Source: Adineta ricciae
Taxonomy: Eukaryota > Rotifera > Eurotatoria > Adinetida > Adinetidae
Direction of reading: 5' to 3'
Assembly: GCA_905250025.1 (NCBI GenBank)
Contig: CAJNOJ010000009.1
Location: 496,001-560,000 of the forward strand
Length of the DNA: 64,000 nucleotides
The position numbers and the translations under genes were made by a program. Under the pieces are notes generated by a model. That model had not been told where the DNA came from and made no database searches. It saw only the letters and a program-made list of their open reading frames with translations. This document shows positions 24,376 through 35,251 of the stretch, in pieces (the first letter of the stretch is position 1; each line of letters starts with the position of its first letter).

Positions 24376-25724
24376 TTTGGGGATCTCTTTTGTTTATCAG
24401 AATACTTGAAATGAATGTAGCACAAAAGAAAACAATTGATCAACAGTCAATCATTGAGAAAAACATCACATTGTACGTATATTGTTGGCGTTTGCTTGTG
24501 TATTGCTGTAGGATGAGTGGTAAAATAAATGGATGGAAAGAAAAAAAAAAGAAAGGAAACAGGAAAAAAACAGTAGACACAAGAGATACCAAGTTTGTAC
24601 CGTTCTGAGAATAGTGGGTGTCGATTTTTTGCCCTTCTTGTTCTTTTTCCTTCTTCTGAATGATATTTATTACCCAATGGATAGAATACAACCATCGTTG
24701 TCTTCTTATTCTTGTCTTCTATGTCGTCATCTTAAATCAACAGCTCTAGTTTTCCATAAGAGGAAACCGTCGCCATACAATACTCATGGTCTTCGAACGG
24801 GTCGGATGGCTGTACATATTTCTATGCATATGTGCGCACTTGTTGTCACTCTGTACATCTCTTTAGAACAAATGAATTTATCTAAATGACGAATGGACAA
24901 TTGTGTTATTCGGAGATGTTGTTGAAAAATAACTACGTAACATATCATTATATTTAATATAGTGCTAGCAGTACGTACACTGCTTGAATGGAGAAGGAGA
25001 GAAAGGGGCAATTGTATCCTCAATGGAAAACTTATCCCACTGAGTTCTGTTTTGGAAAAGCTACATCGAATTGTAGTCGATGACTCAACAATAATAAACA
25101 TATGATTTCAAGAGTATACGCCGAACAATATAGAATAATAATTGAAGAAATGACATTGAGTCAAGTGGCAAAGCATTCTGCTTCATTATTGCGCTATCAA
25201 TACAGTTTTGATATCGAAACAATAATAATCTAGCGTCCAACTTTATCTTTTGCGAAGAATATAGGATCTAGTCTCCCAAACGAAATACTTTGGAATGAAA
25301 ATCTCATCCTACATGCTTGTTGGTCTGGAATGTCTATTGTTGAAGTCATTGTTCGAGTAGTAGTTGTATTTTCACTTCTAATTGTTCACAAAAAAATTAC
25401 GTAAACATTTATTCTTATGTAAGAACCTTTATTTCCAGTGTTTCATTATTATACAGATTTATCTGTGTACTGACGAAACGAATATATAAATAATCCAAGC
25501 AACTATGTGCAGATGGCGTTATAATCCGATTGTCGAAAATTTTTTCTAGAGAAAAATTCTCATATGATGCACTGTCAGTCAATCACTTTATGAATATGAC
25601 GTTCATTCATTTATTTAAAAGAAAAACATACTCGGTGATACGAATGAGAAAAAATAACATTACAATTGAAATTCTATTCCCATTTTAATACAAATCTTTA
25701 CTCATTATTGTAATTGATCTCATC
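24376..25724. other. Intergenic, divergent promoters
   Basis: This 1.35 kb lies between the starts of the SH3BGR-like and UBA-PTH2 genes. No coding potential with recognisable motifs is seen. Open frames at 24440-24889 overlap one another on both strands and are rich in K/R or F/L from A/T runs. Confidence 0.4.
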
Positions 25725-26543
25725 ATGCAGAATGCCGCTGCATCGAGCACTGGAGCAGACAATTTGGCTGTTCTTATAGACATGGGCTTTTCTCAAGAAC
25801 AAGCCAAAGCAGTAAGAGACAAATCTTTCGTTTTTTTAACTCCTGAGAAAAACACACCCTTATCCATTTAGGCTTTACAGCGTGTAGAAAATTTAGAAGA
25901 TGCCATTGCATTCTTACTTAATGATCAAGTCCAACCGTCTCCACCACCATCATCTCCAGGTGTTTCCCAAGTAATAATCTCGAATAATTTCTATTGGATT
26001 GTCACCAAGATTTTCTCTTAGGGTGATACAAGTGAAGATGAAGTGTCTTATGCTACGAATCCTCGTAGCATGCAATTCATCATCAATACAAGTCATCCAC
26101 ATTTGTCATTTTCAGCTTGCTTATTAAATATTGCCCAAGCATCATTCGATCTCTACGATCAAATAATGCAACATCGTTCACAGTTGCTGTCATTCAAATC
26201 CTGGCATCATCATGGTGAATCCAAACAATTATTTGAATGTGCAAATGGAAATCAATTACGAGAATTAAATTCGCAGCTAGAAATGACCATAGATGCGAAT
26301 CAAATCTGTACAGCATTGACATATGATTCGAAATACAATGAACCAGTATGCTTAGCTATCTTTGGCATTGCAACATATCTTGAACAGTATACATCTCAAT
26401 TCAAACGCTTACGATTATGTCCATCGAAATTTTTCATCCATGATGATGGTGATGAAGACGAAGATGACACGAATAACGATCATCAGAATAACAAGAAGAC
26501 TACTACGGAAAACAAAACTAGGAACAGTGCAGAAAGCCAGTAA
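25725..26543 (+). CDS. UBA domain fused to a PTH2 (peptidyl-tRNA hydrolase 2)-like domain
   Basis: Three phase-0 exons: 25725-25811, 25872-25970, 26022-26543; 235 residues. Residues 10-50 form a UBA domain (ADNLAVLIDMGFSQEQAKAA, then ALQRVENLEDAIAFLL), a ubiquitin-binding three-helix bundle with the MGF loop. After a Pro/Ser linker comes a domain that follows the PTH2 pattern: a first strand MQFIINTS, a helix SACLLNIAQASFDLYDQ where PTH2 has GKIAAQCSHAALGLY, and a strand ending GIATYLEQYTSQFKRL. The catalytic lysine position of PTH2 appears to be Leu, so enzyme activity is doubtful. The C-terminus is a long acidic and Asn-rich tail. It may be a ubiquitin-linked adaptor, comparable to catalytically doubtful PTRHD-type proteins. 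Confidence 0.7.
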
Positions 26544-26961
26544 TGATTGTCTTGTTGAAGAATTGTATATTGTTCGTGTAGATATTTATATTGGCAATAT
26601 TATTCATTTATATATACATTTTGACAGTTCGGGTTTTCTTTTTTATCATGTCTATCTTGCTGAATAATATATATATTCATGAATCGAATGATTATTTGAG
26701 AAAGAAACAAGTCGTTAAACCGTATAAATGGTTTATTATTTGTTCAGGAAAACTATTTCAGTACGAAATAGCAACGACATCTATCGAATGTCTACCAACC
26801 ATCAGGAATAAAAGCTAAGGTCATCTATAATTATTCATCATGCTCGAATGTTATGAGTTAAGTTAGGTAAACTATAGACTACCCCAACTTGTTTAGTTTA
26901 CATTTGTGGTAAAAGTCTTTGCTTTATAAGAAAAAGTCGTTACCTTTTTTTTTTAGATCAA
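26544..26961. other. Intergenic, no gene seen
   Basis: The gap is about 420 bp. It ends in a long T-run and TTTTTTAG five bases before the TIMM9 ATG, a strong 3' splice-site-like sequence. The frame at 26591-26818 has no motif. Confidence 0.4.
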
Positions 26962-27390
26962 ATGCTTTTCGGACGATCATCTGATAACAAACCAGCTGCA
27001 CCCACTACGCCTGCAGCTCCGAGTTTCGAAGATCAACTACCCACCGTAATTTGAATGAAATTTCTGTTTTTTTTCTCTTAATTTTCGTATATTTCAAATT
27101 TAGTTACGCGAATTTCTTCGTGAATACAATCGTATAGCTGAAGTCTGTTTTAACGATTGTATTAACGATTTCACAGGTCGAACAACAACAGCATCTGAAG
27201 TATGTTATTCAACCTTTTCCTATGTGTTTATCGCTCGTTGTTTTCATGTGCTTAGAATTCATGTGTCAATTTTTGTTTGGAAAAATTCCTCAAAGTAACA
27301 CAACGTATTTCTCAACGTTTTCAAGAACAGCAAATGTTAATGAATGAAAATCAGGTCGTTGCCGGAAAGGCAAAAGGTCTTTTTCAATAA
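26962..27390 (+). CDS. TIMM9: Mitochondrial intermembrane-space chaperone Tim9
   Basis: Three phase-0 exons (26962-27045, 27104-27199, 27256-27390) encode 104 residues. The twin CX3C motifs are present: CFNDC and CVNFC. Between and after them the sequence follows Tim9: LREFLREYNRIAEVCFNDC, later LEKFLKVTQRISQRFQEQQ. Small Tims form hexamers (Tim9-Tim10) that carry hydrophobic carrier proteins across the intermembrane space. The N-terminal 28 residues are Ala/Pro-rich and longer than in yeast or human Tim9. The stop codon TAA lies inside an AATAAA (27386-27391), which may double as the polyadenylation signal. The gene faces the coiled-coil gene at 27531 tail to tail with a gap of 140 bp. Confidence 0.93.
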
Positions 27391-27530
27391 ATATTTGTCT
27401 TTATTGAATTACGTTTCATACGTGATGACGACAATGATAAACTTGAATTCGTTGACTGATCGATCGATCGCGATTCTTTCAAAATTTCTTCCAAGAAAAA
27501 GAGCACAATAAGAATAGATGCAATCAAAAA

Positions 27531-29682
27531 CTAGAAGTCATTACGTGAACCTGCATCATCACCATAGCGGAGAACGCTAGATAGCGTCTCATGATCCTAT
27601 CGATACTACTGAGTACAGTTTGATTATATCGATGAATATTAACTTACCTCGTCATCTGCCATATGTTTCACTGTTTTGGATATGATATCAAATACATATT
27701 GAAGACGTTCAATGAAAGGAACGGGTGGTTCAGTAAGAATCTAAATGTACGGAATCGTGGTGACGGTCATCGTGAAAAACATCTACTTGAGTGCCCAGAT
27801 GTTTACAGAGAGCTTTAGATAGCACCATAACAAAGTCATTAATATGACGTACAATGCGATTTTGTTCTTCGATGGAATCATTTGTATAAAGTACTTCTAA
27901 TTTTTGACGCTGTTCATTCATGGTATTCAAGATTTGATGTCGACTAGTCAAGATGAGAGAAGACTATATCGTATTTACCGGTTAAATCAACTTACATATC
28001 ATTTTTACAATCGATGGACATTTCGATTAGTTTCAAAAGCTTGTCTGTTCGATTGATCTGTTGAGTAATTTGCTCTTTTTCTTCGATCATTCGATTTGTC
28101 ATCGTTAACACTAAAATCGAAAACATTATTATCTGTACGGATGATTTGTTTTCCTAATCCAGACTGGCGACCGTTTTGGACGATGTTTCACTAGCCATAC
28201 TCTTCAATTGTTTCGAATGCTACGCAAACAATTGAAGAATGAAACCTATTCATTCGAAAATCCATTCTTTACATCGATATCGATCGGTAGTCCAGCCATG
28301 ATAATATTGTAGAATTGATCGTACATGCAGCGGATTTGGATAATTTCATCACTATCCATAAAGTTTGAGTTTTGTTGTTCAATATTTTGTTGCGGATCGC
28401 CTGTACTAGTTAATCTTCGCGAATCGAATACTGTTGTCATATTGTTCGTGGCTATAAACAACCGAATCACTTAGTAAAAGTACGAACTAGAAATCTATTC
28501 ACATATCATTTGAGCCTGGTATTGTTCTTCCAATTGTTCAGTAATGGAAGTCATGGCTTGCTCGTGAATAACACGTCGTTGCCGACTCTATATAAACATA
28601 AAATCTTTATGATTTCCTGTGACGTAAAAACGAACTTGGATTTCTGTTTGAGCTAATAGCTGTTGATAGATTTTCTATCAGAAGTAGCACGTAATTTAGT
28701 AACGACTATCAAAATATGTCTAGGCAATCCTACCAAACGGCGTTTATTTTCAGCAACGATATCCGTAAATTCTTTCTTAAGAATGATTCTCTGGTCAAAT
28801 TTCTGTCCAATATCTTTTTGCATGTTTGGCAGTTCCTTTCGTAATAGATCCAAATCCTACTATGGAACGTATTGTATACTGAAAGGTTCAATTGTATCTC
28901 CAATTTGAAAATTACACATTGCAAGTATTGTTTACAAGTATTCAATGTTTTATTCATTAAATTAACGCTCGTCAAACTATCTTGCTTTTCCCAAATACGA
29001 CGTAAAGTCATTTTTGTATTCTAAACTTTGTATTCCAGTTCTAGAGGAAAGCTTGCAATGATTTTACTTCAGTTTGTTTCGACGGTGGTGAAATCAAACG
29101 ATCATTTTTCGTATTAGTACAATTTTCATCTTGCAGAGATTCGAGACGATGAAGTAAACATTTTTCGATCAATAATAGCTGATCATGCTGATGAACAAGT
29201 TGAGTTTCTTTCTCGCTAACATATTTTATGCCTTCCTATGATCAGATTTTAATACGTCAAGCAATGCTGTGAATCTTACGACAATACTAATGTCTTTTCC
29301 AAACGAATTAATCTGTACCTGAAGCGGCAATAATAATAGCAATTCTCAGAAGAAATACCGGACAACCTTTTCAGACGTTTTTAGGTTTTTACGTAAATCA
29401 TTATTCTTTGTCTCCATATCATGTCGTTCGCCTTTGATTTTTGTCAGTCGATCAGTTTGATCACCCAACAAGCAATACTCGACATTTTCTTCGAATGACA
29501 ATGATTTTTATCCATTTTAAATGCATACTAGTCTGTCTACTTAGCCATCGAACACGATTTCGAAGATCGTACACTCGGTCGACAACGCTCTTTAACGGTT
29601 TTTCTACATGGTTATCACATCTGAAAGCGAAGAAAATGAACACGATGGATGTGGAATCTCGTCAATACCCAAGACGTGGCAT
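27531..29682 (-). CDS. Coiled-coil protein, 15 exons, family unknown
   Basis: The chain, all in phase: 29682-29669, 29620-29529, 29488-29367, 29318-29280, 29235-29068, 29020-28916, 28856-28734, 28659-28636, 28587-28503, 28451-28273, 28219-28165, 28110-27996, 27943-27787, 27740-27648, 27596-27531. It gives 478 residues. Most of the product is predicted heptad-rich helix (DLLRKELPNMQKDIGQKF; RMIEEKEQITQQINRTDKLL). It has no signal peptide, membrane segment or catalytic motif, and ends SVLRYGDDAGSRNDF. Size and composition resemble axonemal or ciliary coiled-coil proteins, which rotifers need, but I cannot match it to one. One exon is 24 nt (LLAQTEIQ), another 39 nt and the first coding exon 14 nt. 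It was pieced together from fragments, so a micro-exon error is possible. Confidence 0.65.
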
Positions 29683-30089
29683 GATCAACAAAAAGTAAAA
29701 GAAAATGAAAGATGTCTTTTCGATTTTCAGTCGTTTCTATGGTATTTCACTCGAAGATTTTCGTACTTTCTATTAGTATAAAACACGCTATTCATGCAGT
29801 ATTAACTATTTATATCGTAACGGAGATCACCATTGGGTTACGATGGATGTCTTAGTTTGTACTATGATCAGTTTTTGTTGAGAAATACACAAAACTCTCC
29901 CTCACTTTTCCAACGAACATCGATTTCAAGTATTGATATGTGTCACGATATCAGATATATATTGCATTCTTTCTTGGCGCTACCTATTCGTATCGTCTAC
30001 TTGACAACGCTATTTTCATTTATTTCTATTTTATTTGTGTTTGTTTTCAAAATTTTCGACGATAATAGACTCATATTTATCAATTTAAA
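29683..30089. other. Intergenic, divergent promoters
   Basis: Four hundred bases between the coiled-coil gene and the LEA-like gene. It is AT-rich, with no coding motif. The sequence GATAATAG about 20 bp before the ATG at 30090 could act as a splice acceptor. Confidence 0.35.
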
Positions 30090-30959
30090 ATGCCACCAAA
30101 ACGATCCCGAGCAGTAAGGAGCATTCTAATGTTTCACTCGATATAAAATGTCGTTTCTATAGAATAACTTTTCAGAAGAAGCCAGTCGTACATTAAAAAC
30201 AGGTTTTGAGCGTGATATATTGCTCGTAGAAAACTTCACTTGTTTTTTTATTATTATAGCTTCTAACAAAGCTGATTATGTTGGGCAAAGTATTAGACGA
30301 GAAACGAAGAAAAGTTCGTCGATGAATTTCTTCGTTTCTAAATACATTTGAAGTATTTAGCCGGTGATAAAATTGAATACACAGCAAAACAAGCTAAAAA
30401 CGCGGTCGCTGACGCGGCCAGTACGACAAAGAAGAAAGTCAACCGAGGTGCTGAAAGCATTCGGGCTGATATTGGTAGAAGTAAGCAATTTTGTGTTTAT
30501 TATGTTGATAATGCTTCATTTTTGCCTTTTAGAAACCGGAAAGGCGAAAGCAGCAGCCAAAGATGTTACTAAGAAAGCAAAAAATGTGACTGATAGTAAA
30601 TATTCCATCTTTCTATATGCATCAAATAAATCGATTGGTGATCTAGGAGCTAAAAGTGCAGCAAGGTCAACAAGAAAAGCTACGGATAATGCATATAAAG
30701 GAACGAAAAGAGCTGCGAGAAAAGGTGAATACACATCCTACTTATACAAGAAATGACTTTCTCATCTGATTTTTGTGAGTCTATTGTATTTGATATTCTT
30801 ATTGCAGCTGCAGATAGTATGAAAAATACGGCGAATAGTCTGACATCTAAAACAAATGAATTCGCGCAAAAAGCCGCCAAGCCAGCTGGTCAAGCAGCAG
30901 AAAATGCATCGCACGGACTATCGGATATCAAAAAATCGATCGAAGGACTTTGCAAATAA
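30090..30959 (+). CDS. LEA-like (group 3 type) amphipathic-helix repeat protein
   Basis: Seven small exons in phase: 30090-30113, 30163-30202, 30260-30313, 30361-30480, 30533-30595, 30647-30724, 30808-30959; 176 residues. The protein is almost entirely Ala, Lys, Thr, Ser, Asp and Arg, with only one Cys and no Trp. It has loosely repeated 11-mer-like units such as TAKQAKNAVADAAS, AKAAAKDVTKKAKNVTD, ATDNAYKGTKRAA and TNEFAQKAAKPAGQAAE. This is the look of group 3 LEA proteins, which are disordered in water and become helical on drying, protecting proteins and membranes. It has no signal peptide or ER-retention tail, unlike the best-known bdelloid LEA proteins; the N-terminus MPPKRSRA could favour nuclear or cytosolic location. 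The last five introns are phase 1. An alternative is a histone-H1-like basic protein. Confidence 0.62.
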
Positions 30960-33900
30960 AATCAATCGACTTGAAATCAAACATTCGAACCTTGAATTTT
31001 CGAGTCTAGTCGTTAATGATTTTGTTTTGTATGATCAATCTTCAAACAGACTCTTGTGTCTATTACTAAAATAAACATGATTTCAGTTGATAAATTCTTT
31101 AAATTCGTACATATAGACTCTCCACTTTCATGTGAAATGGGACGTAAAACGAACGGATATTATTCTAACCTTCCTGATAATTATTTACATAAAACCTTGG
31201 TAACTATATTAGAGAAAAAGCAATACATTGAATAATTTCTTTCAATTACTGTATCATTAGATGGGCACTATGTTTACACTATGTTATGCATCATCTCTGA
31301 GTAGTTTCGCATCAATTTAATGCATGATAATTAGCAAAACATATTTTCAAATTTCATTCATTCGATTAGGTTATTAATGATCGAGTATTAGTCATAAATC
31401 ATGATAGCAATTCTTTTTATTGATCTCGAAGAGAAGGAATTAACATAGAAAAATGTCATATGGAACGAATCTCATGTGTACATTGACATTTGACGAGTAA
31501 ATCGCACTGTTCTATATTAGTAATGAGATCCTATGACGACATTGAAAAACGACAATCCAATATCGTACGTTTACTTGCCAGAGGATTCGGTATTCCCGAT
31601 AACAAACAAGTAGTTAGTTTACATCAGTTTTCTTTTTTTAGAGCCCGAACAAGAAATTGTTTTTCTTGTTAGTCTGTCATAGACATCAAATCAAAGCTAT
31701 TGACATGGACACATGTGCTATATTTACCGAACACTTTGTAGTATACACTCCATCCAATTAAACCATTTGTCAGCGTTCTTTTTTATTACAAGCAAATCTC
31801 TAGACAGAAGTAAATCTCACATTCTAATAAAGACAAAATATAGGTACTGATAACAAACGTTTTTATCAAATCGAGTGCTATTGTTGATTCAATTTAGTAC
31901 ATTTTATTTCATTGACTATAATTTACTGTCGAAAAGTCAGCAATTATCGATTATTTCGATGATGCGTGTATAATATTTATAATGTCGTCGTACTTTCTTT
32001 TGCCAATAGGATCTTAATCATAATAATACGGAGAAGAAGAACAGACTAGCAATCGCTATCTCAGTACTATCATCAACAACAGTCTTTGTTCTATGCATGA
32101 GTACAAATCTTCTTTCGTCAGCAAATTACCAAAATAGGCATTAACCTATAGATAATTCTCTTTAAATAAAGGATCTTTTGCATATATCACGAATATATCA
32201 AAAGCAATTGTTCTCTCACTAATAATGTTAAAGCTGATATTAATGAATAGCAATGGATGCATGATTAGTTCAACGACTTTTTCCTCGACGATCGACCCAC
32301 CCAGTGATTGACACCTGATTAGCTCAACTAATCTTTTTCTCCTTTCAATCTTCTATCCTATTGTTGATTCGTACAGTAGTTGAACGTATATTCTCATCAT
32401 CTTCTTCTCTCTTTTCCTTCATATATAATTGACCTTTGTTCGTCCTTCTCCTACACGCATACTCTTTCGCTTTTCATTGTTCACTATCGTTCTATTTACA
32501 CATTGTCATTGTCAAAGATCGGACTAACACAACGGGCGGTATGCATACTTTTCTTTTTCGAAGTTTTTTTATTACTAGATGCGATCCGATATTAATAGAG
32601 TACTACCCATTATCAAGGTAAATAGCTCTAATACAAATGAATCAATAGGTGACAATGATTCTATTATATTCAATATCAAATAGATATAATTTTCTCGTTC
32701 TCTTTTCATTGAATAAACACCTTGTCGATTTCCTTATTTTCAAGGAAGATTATTCTCTCAGATAATGTTATCGAGACATATTTATCTCGTCAAAAATAGT
32801 ACAACATCAATCGCCTAACTTCTCAATCTAATCTGTCCATCGATATAAGTGTCAATTTCTTCTTTCTTTCCTCTATCCATCAATTCTCATCTTCTCCTTT
32901 CTTCTTCTGCTTTTTTTTGTAAGTATGAAGTGTGCGTGTGTGTCCACATTATTTCTTTTTTTTTTTTCATTCTTTTTCATGCCGCTTCAACCAACAGACT
33001 GCTTAGTAAAATGTACAGTTAGTTGATGGTTATGTGCTATTGAGCTGATTTGACATGTGTCCATGGGACGACGGATAGTTTGAGTGAAATGACCTTGCCT
33101 CGATATTTCTACTATGGCGAGGTCAAGTTATGAGCATTCGTGCAAAGGAACAACTAGATAAAGATAAACGAGAATTGATGGATGGTTAAGGCTGAATTTC
33201 TTCTTCTTCGTCTTCTTTTTCCATTATCGTTCTCGATGAGCAACCTTGAACCAATTAGCAACTGAGTAACTTTCCTTTTCTCTTCGAACACGAAGAATCT
33301 TGTATCGTTCTCCATAGAAAAGTAGAACACACATACATCGCTCCTACTTTCCAATGACTTTCATATTACACAATGAAGAGAGAAAAACTTTACACAATAG
33401 TAATTGATACTCAATTTGACAAGAAAGAAATTGAACGAGAACATTAAGCTACATGCATACATATATAAGTGCGCGTCTTAGCGACAAAAAGGTAGGTTTT
33501 CATTCATACTCAACAACACACCTCGTCAACTACTAGTATGAGTCGATCATTTTCATAATCGGCAAGAATGAACAATAAGTCATCACTCTTTTGATGATCT
33601 GCATAAATGTAAAAAAGAAGGGTAGAAGATAAGATGGTGAGACAAAATGCACTAATTACAGACAATGTTTTCGGCTAAAGAAACATGCACTGCTGGTTAG
33701 TATAGCGTCGCATGCGCGCACACACACACATATATACACATTTCATTTTGCAGTCCTTGTGCTATTGGAAGAACAGCAAATGATAGGGGAAAAGGAGAGA
33801 AAAAAGTAGGAATAGGAATGTTTGTCAGCCAAACAACGTACAGACATTTGTCTCTTCCCTACTACCGGTATACAAAGGAAACAGAGAGATAGATAGAACG

Positions 33901-35251
33901 CGATCGGGAGCTGCATTCTCTACTGTTGGAATACAGAGATAAACACGCACAGAGTATTGTCGCTGTCATTGTCATCGGTAGCATTGTCTATATAGATAGA
34001 TATATATAAAGAGCAACAACAAAAGTACTGCCAGAATAACAATCGTATATAGTATGAGAGAGTAGGTAAATGGTAGTAGTTTACAAATCACGAGATAGAC
34101 AATCTAAATCCTTTTTCCTTCATGGCCAAGCTGAGCTCTTCTTTTACTCGTTGCTAAGATGAATGGAGAGATAAACGAGGGCTAGTGTATATGGCAAACA
34201 TCAATTACATAATGAAAGAGATATATAAAGCCGGACTACTTTCTTCTTCTTATTCATCATCATCATCATCATCATCATCTACTTCTTCTTTTGTCGTCAT
34301 ATGCTATTCGTCTATCGATGATATGTCAACAATGTGGACACGAAAAAGAGAGGGAGGATTAGTACAAAGAAAGTGGCTATTTTTATCGAGAGTGTATGTT
34401 TGCGGTCAGTCATTAGGATGCTTCCATTGTTATCTCGTGACATGCAACATTTTCTTTTTTTCTTCTTCTTCCGACTGTCCCTGACAGATCGCCTCAAGTC
34501 TTTATATTTAATATAATCGCCCCTACTTTTCTTTTAGTTGACATTTCACTCTTACCTTTTCTCTCCTTCTCGCAGCTCGTTTTTTAACTTTTTTATTGCG
34601 CAAGTCCAATTACAAGATGACGAGGTAGACAATCGCAATGACAGAGAAAAAGGAGCCGAGAAAGAATGAAGTGCTTGCAGTAGTAGTAGTAGTAGTAGTT
34701 ACGAGTAGCAATACAATGGCATTAATGGCGCGGAAGAGCAAGCTATCGTCATTATCGTACGTCTTGATAGCTTTCAAGAGAAAGTGATTAGAGCTGGCCA
34801 GTCTCAAAAGGTTTCAAATAATATTATTCTTGACTTTACTGTTATTTCGCTTCTTACATCAACGATAAACGTATATAACTGTAGTCTAGACTATATATAC
34901 ATATACACTAAACCTTCGACGAGTATATTCAATCATATGGGGGGAGGGGGGTACTATGGTCCAATCTGCATACATAATACTAGCTACGAACGAACTTTTT
35001 CGTTCTTTCGTCGTCTTTTTCTCCTCATCATTTGTTCATTGAACTATATGCACTTGTATGTACATTGTCGAGCCGATTGACATTCAAGTGCGCGAGAGAG
35101 AGAGAGAATTTCGCTCCTACTTGTCCGATCATTTTTTTTCTCTTCTCTCTTTCTGTTTCCTACATACACATCTGTGCCAGTATATGTACGTCCTAGAATA
35201 GAACATTTTCTCTTTTTTTCAGTCATGGCCAATGTCTAGTAATCGACGAAT
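30960..35251. other. 4.3-kb gene-free region with microsatellites
   Basis: No exon with recognisable motif was found on either strand. The stretch contains many simple-sequence tracts, including (TCA)n near 34255-34280, (TAG)n near 34680-34698, CA and GA runs near 33715-33735 and 35095-35105, and a G-run near 34938-34951. Given the compactness elsewhere this length is exceptional. It probably holds regulatory DNA and 5' leader exons of the gene starting at 35252. Confidence 0.4.
34255..34280 (+). repeat. (TCA)n microsatellite
   Basis: A run of at least eight TCA units in non-coding DNA, with a (TAG)n run about 400 bp further on. Both are likely length-variable. Confidence 0.7.

Noticed and set aside
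29441..29698. Plus-strand frame of 85 codons
   Set aside because: It lies antisense over the first exons of the coiled-coil gene, whose minus-strand exons chain in phase.
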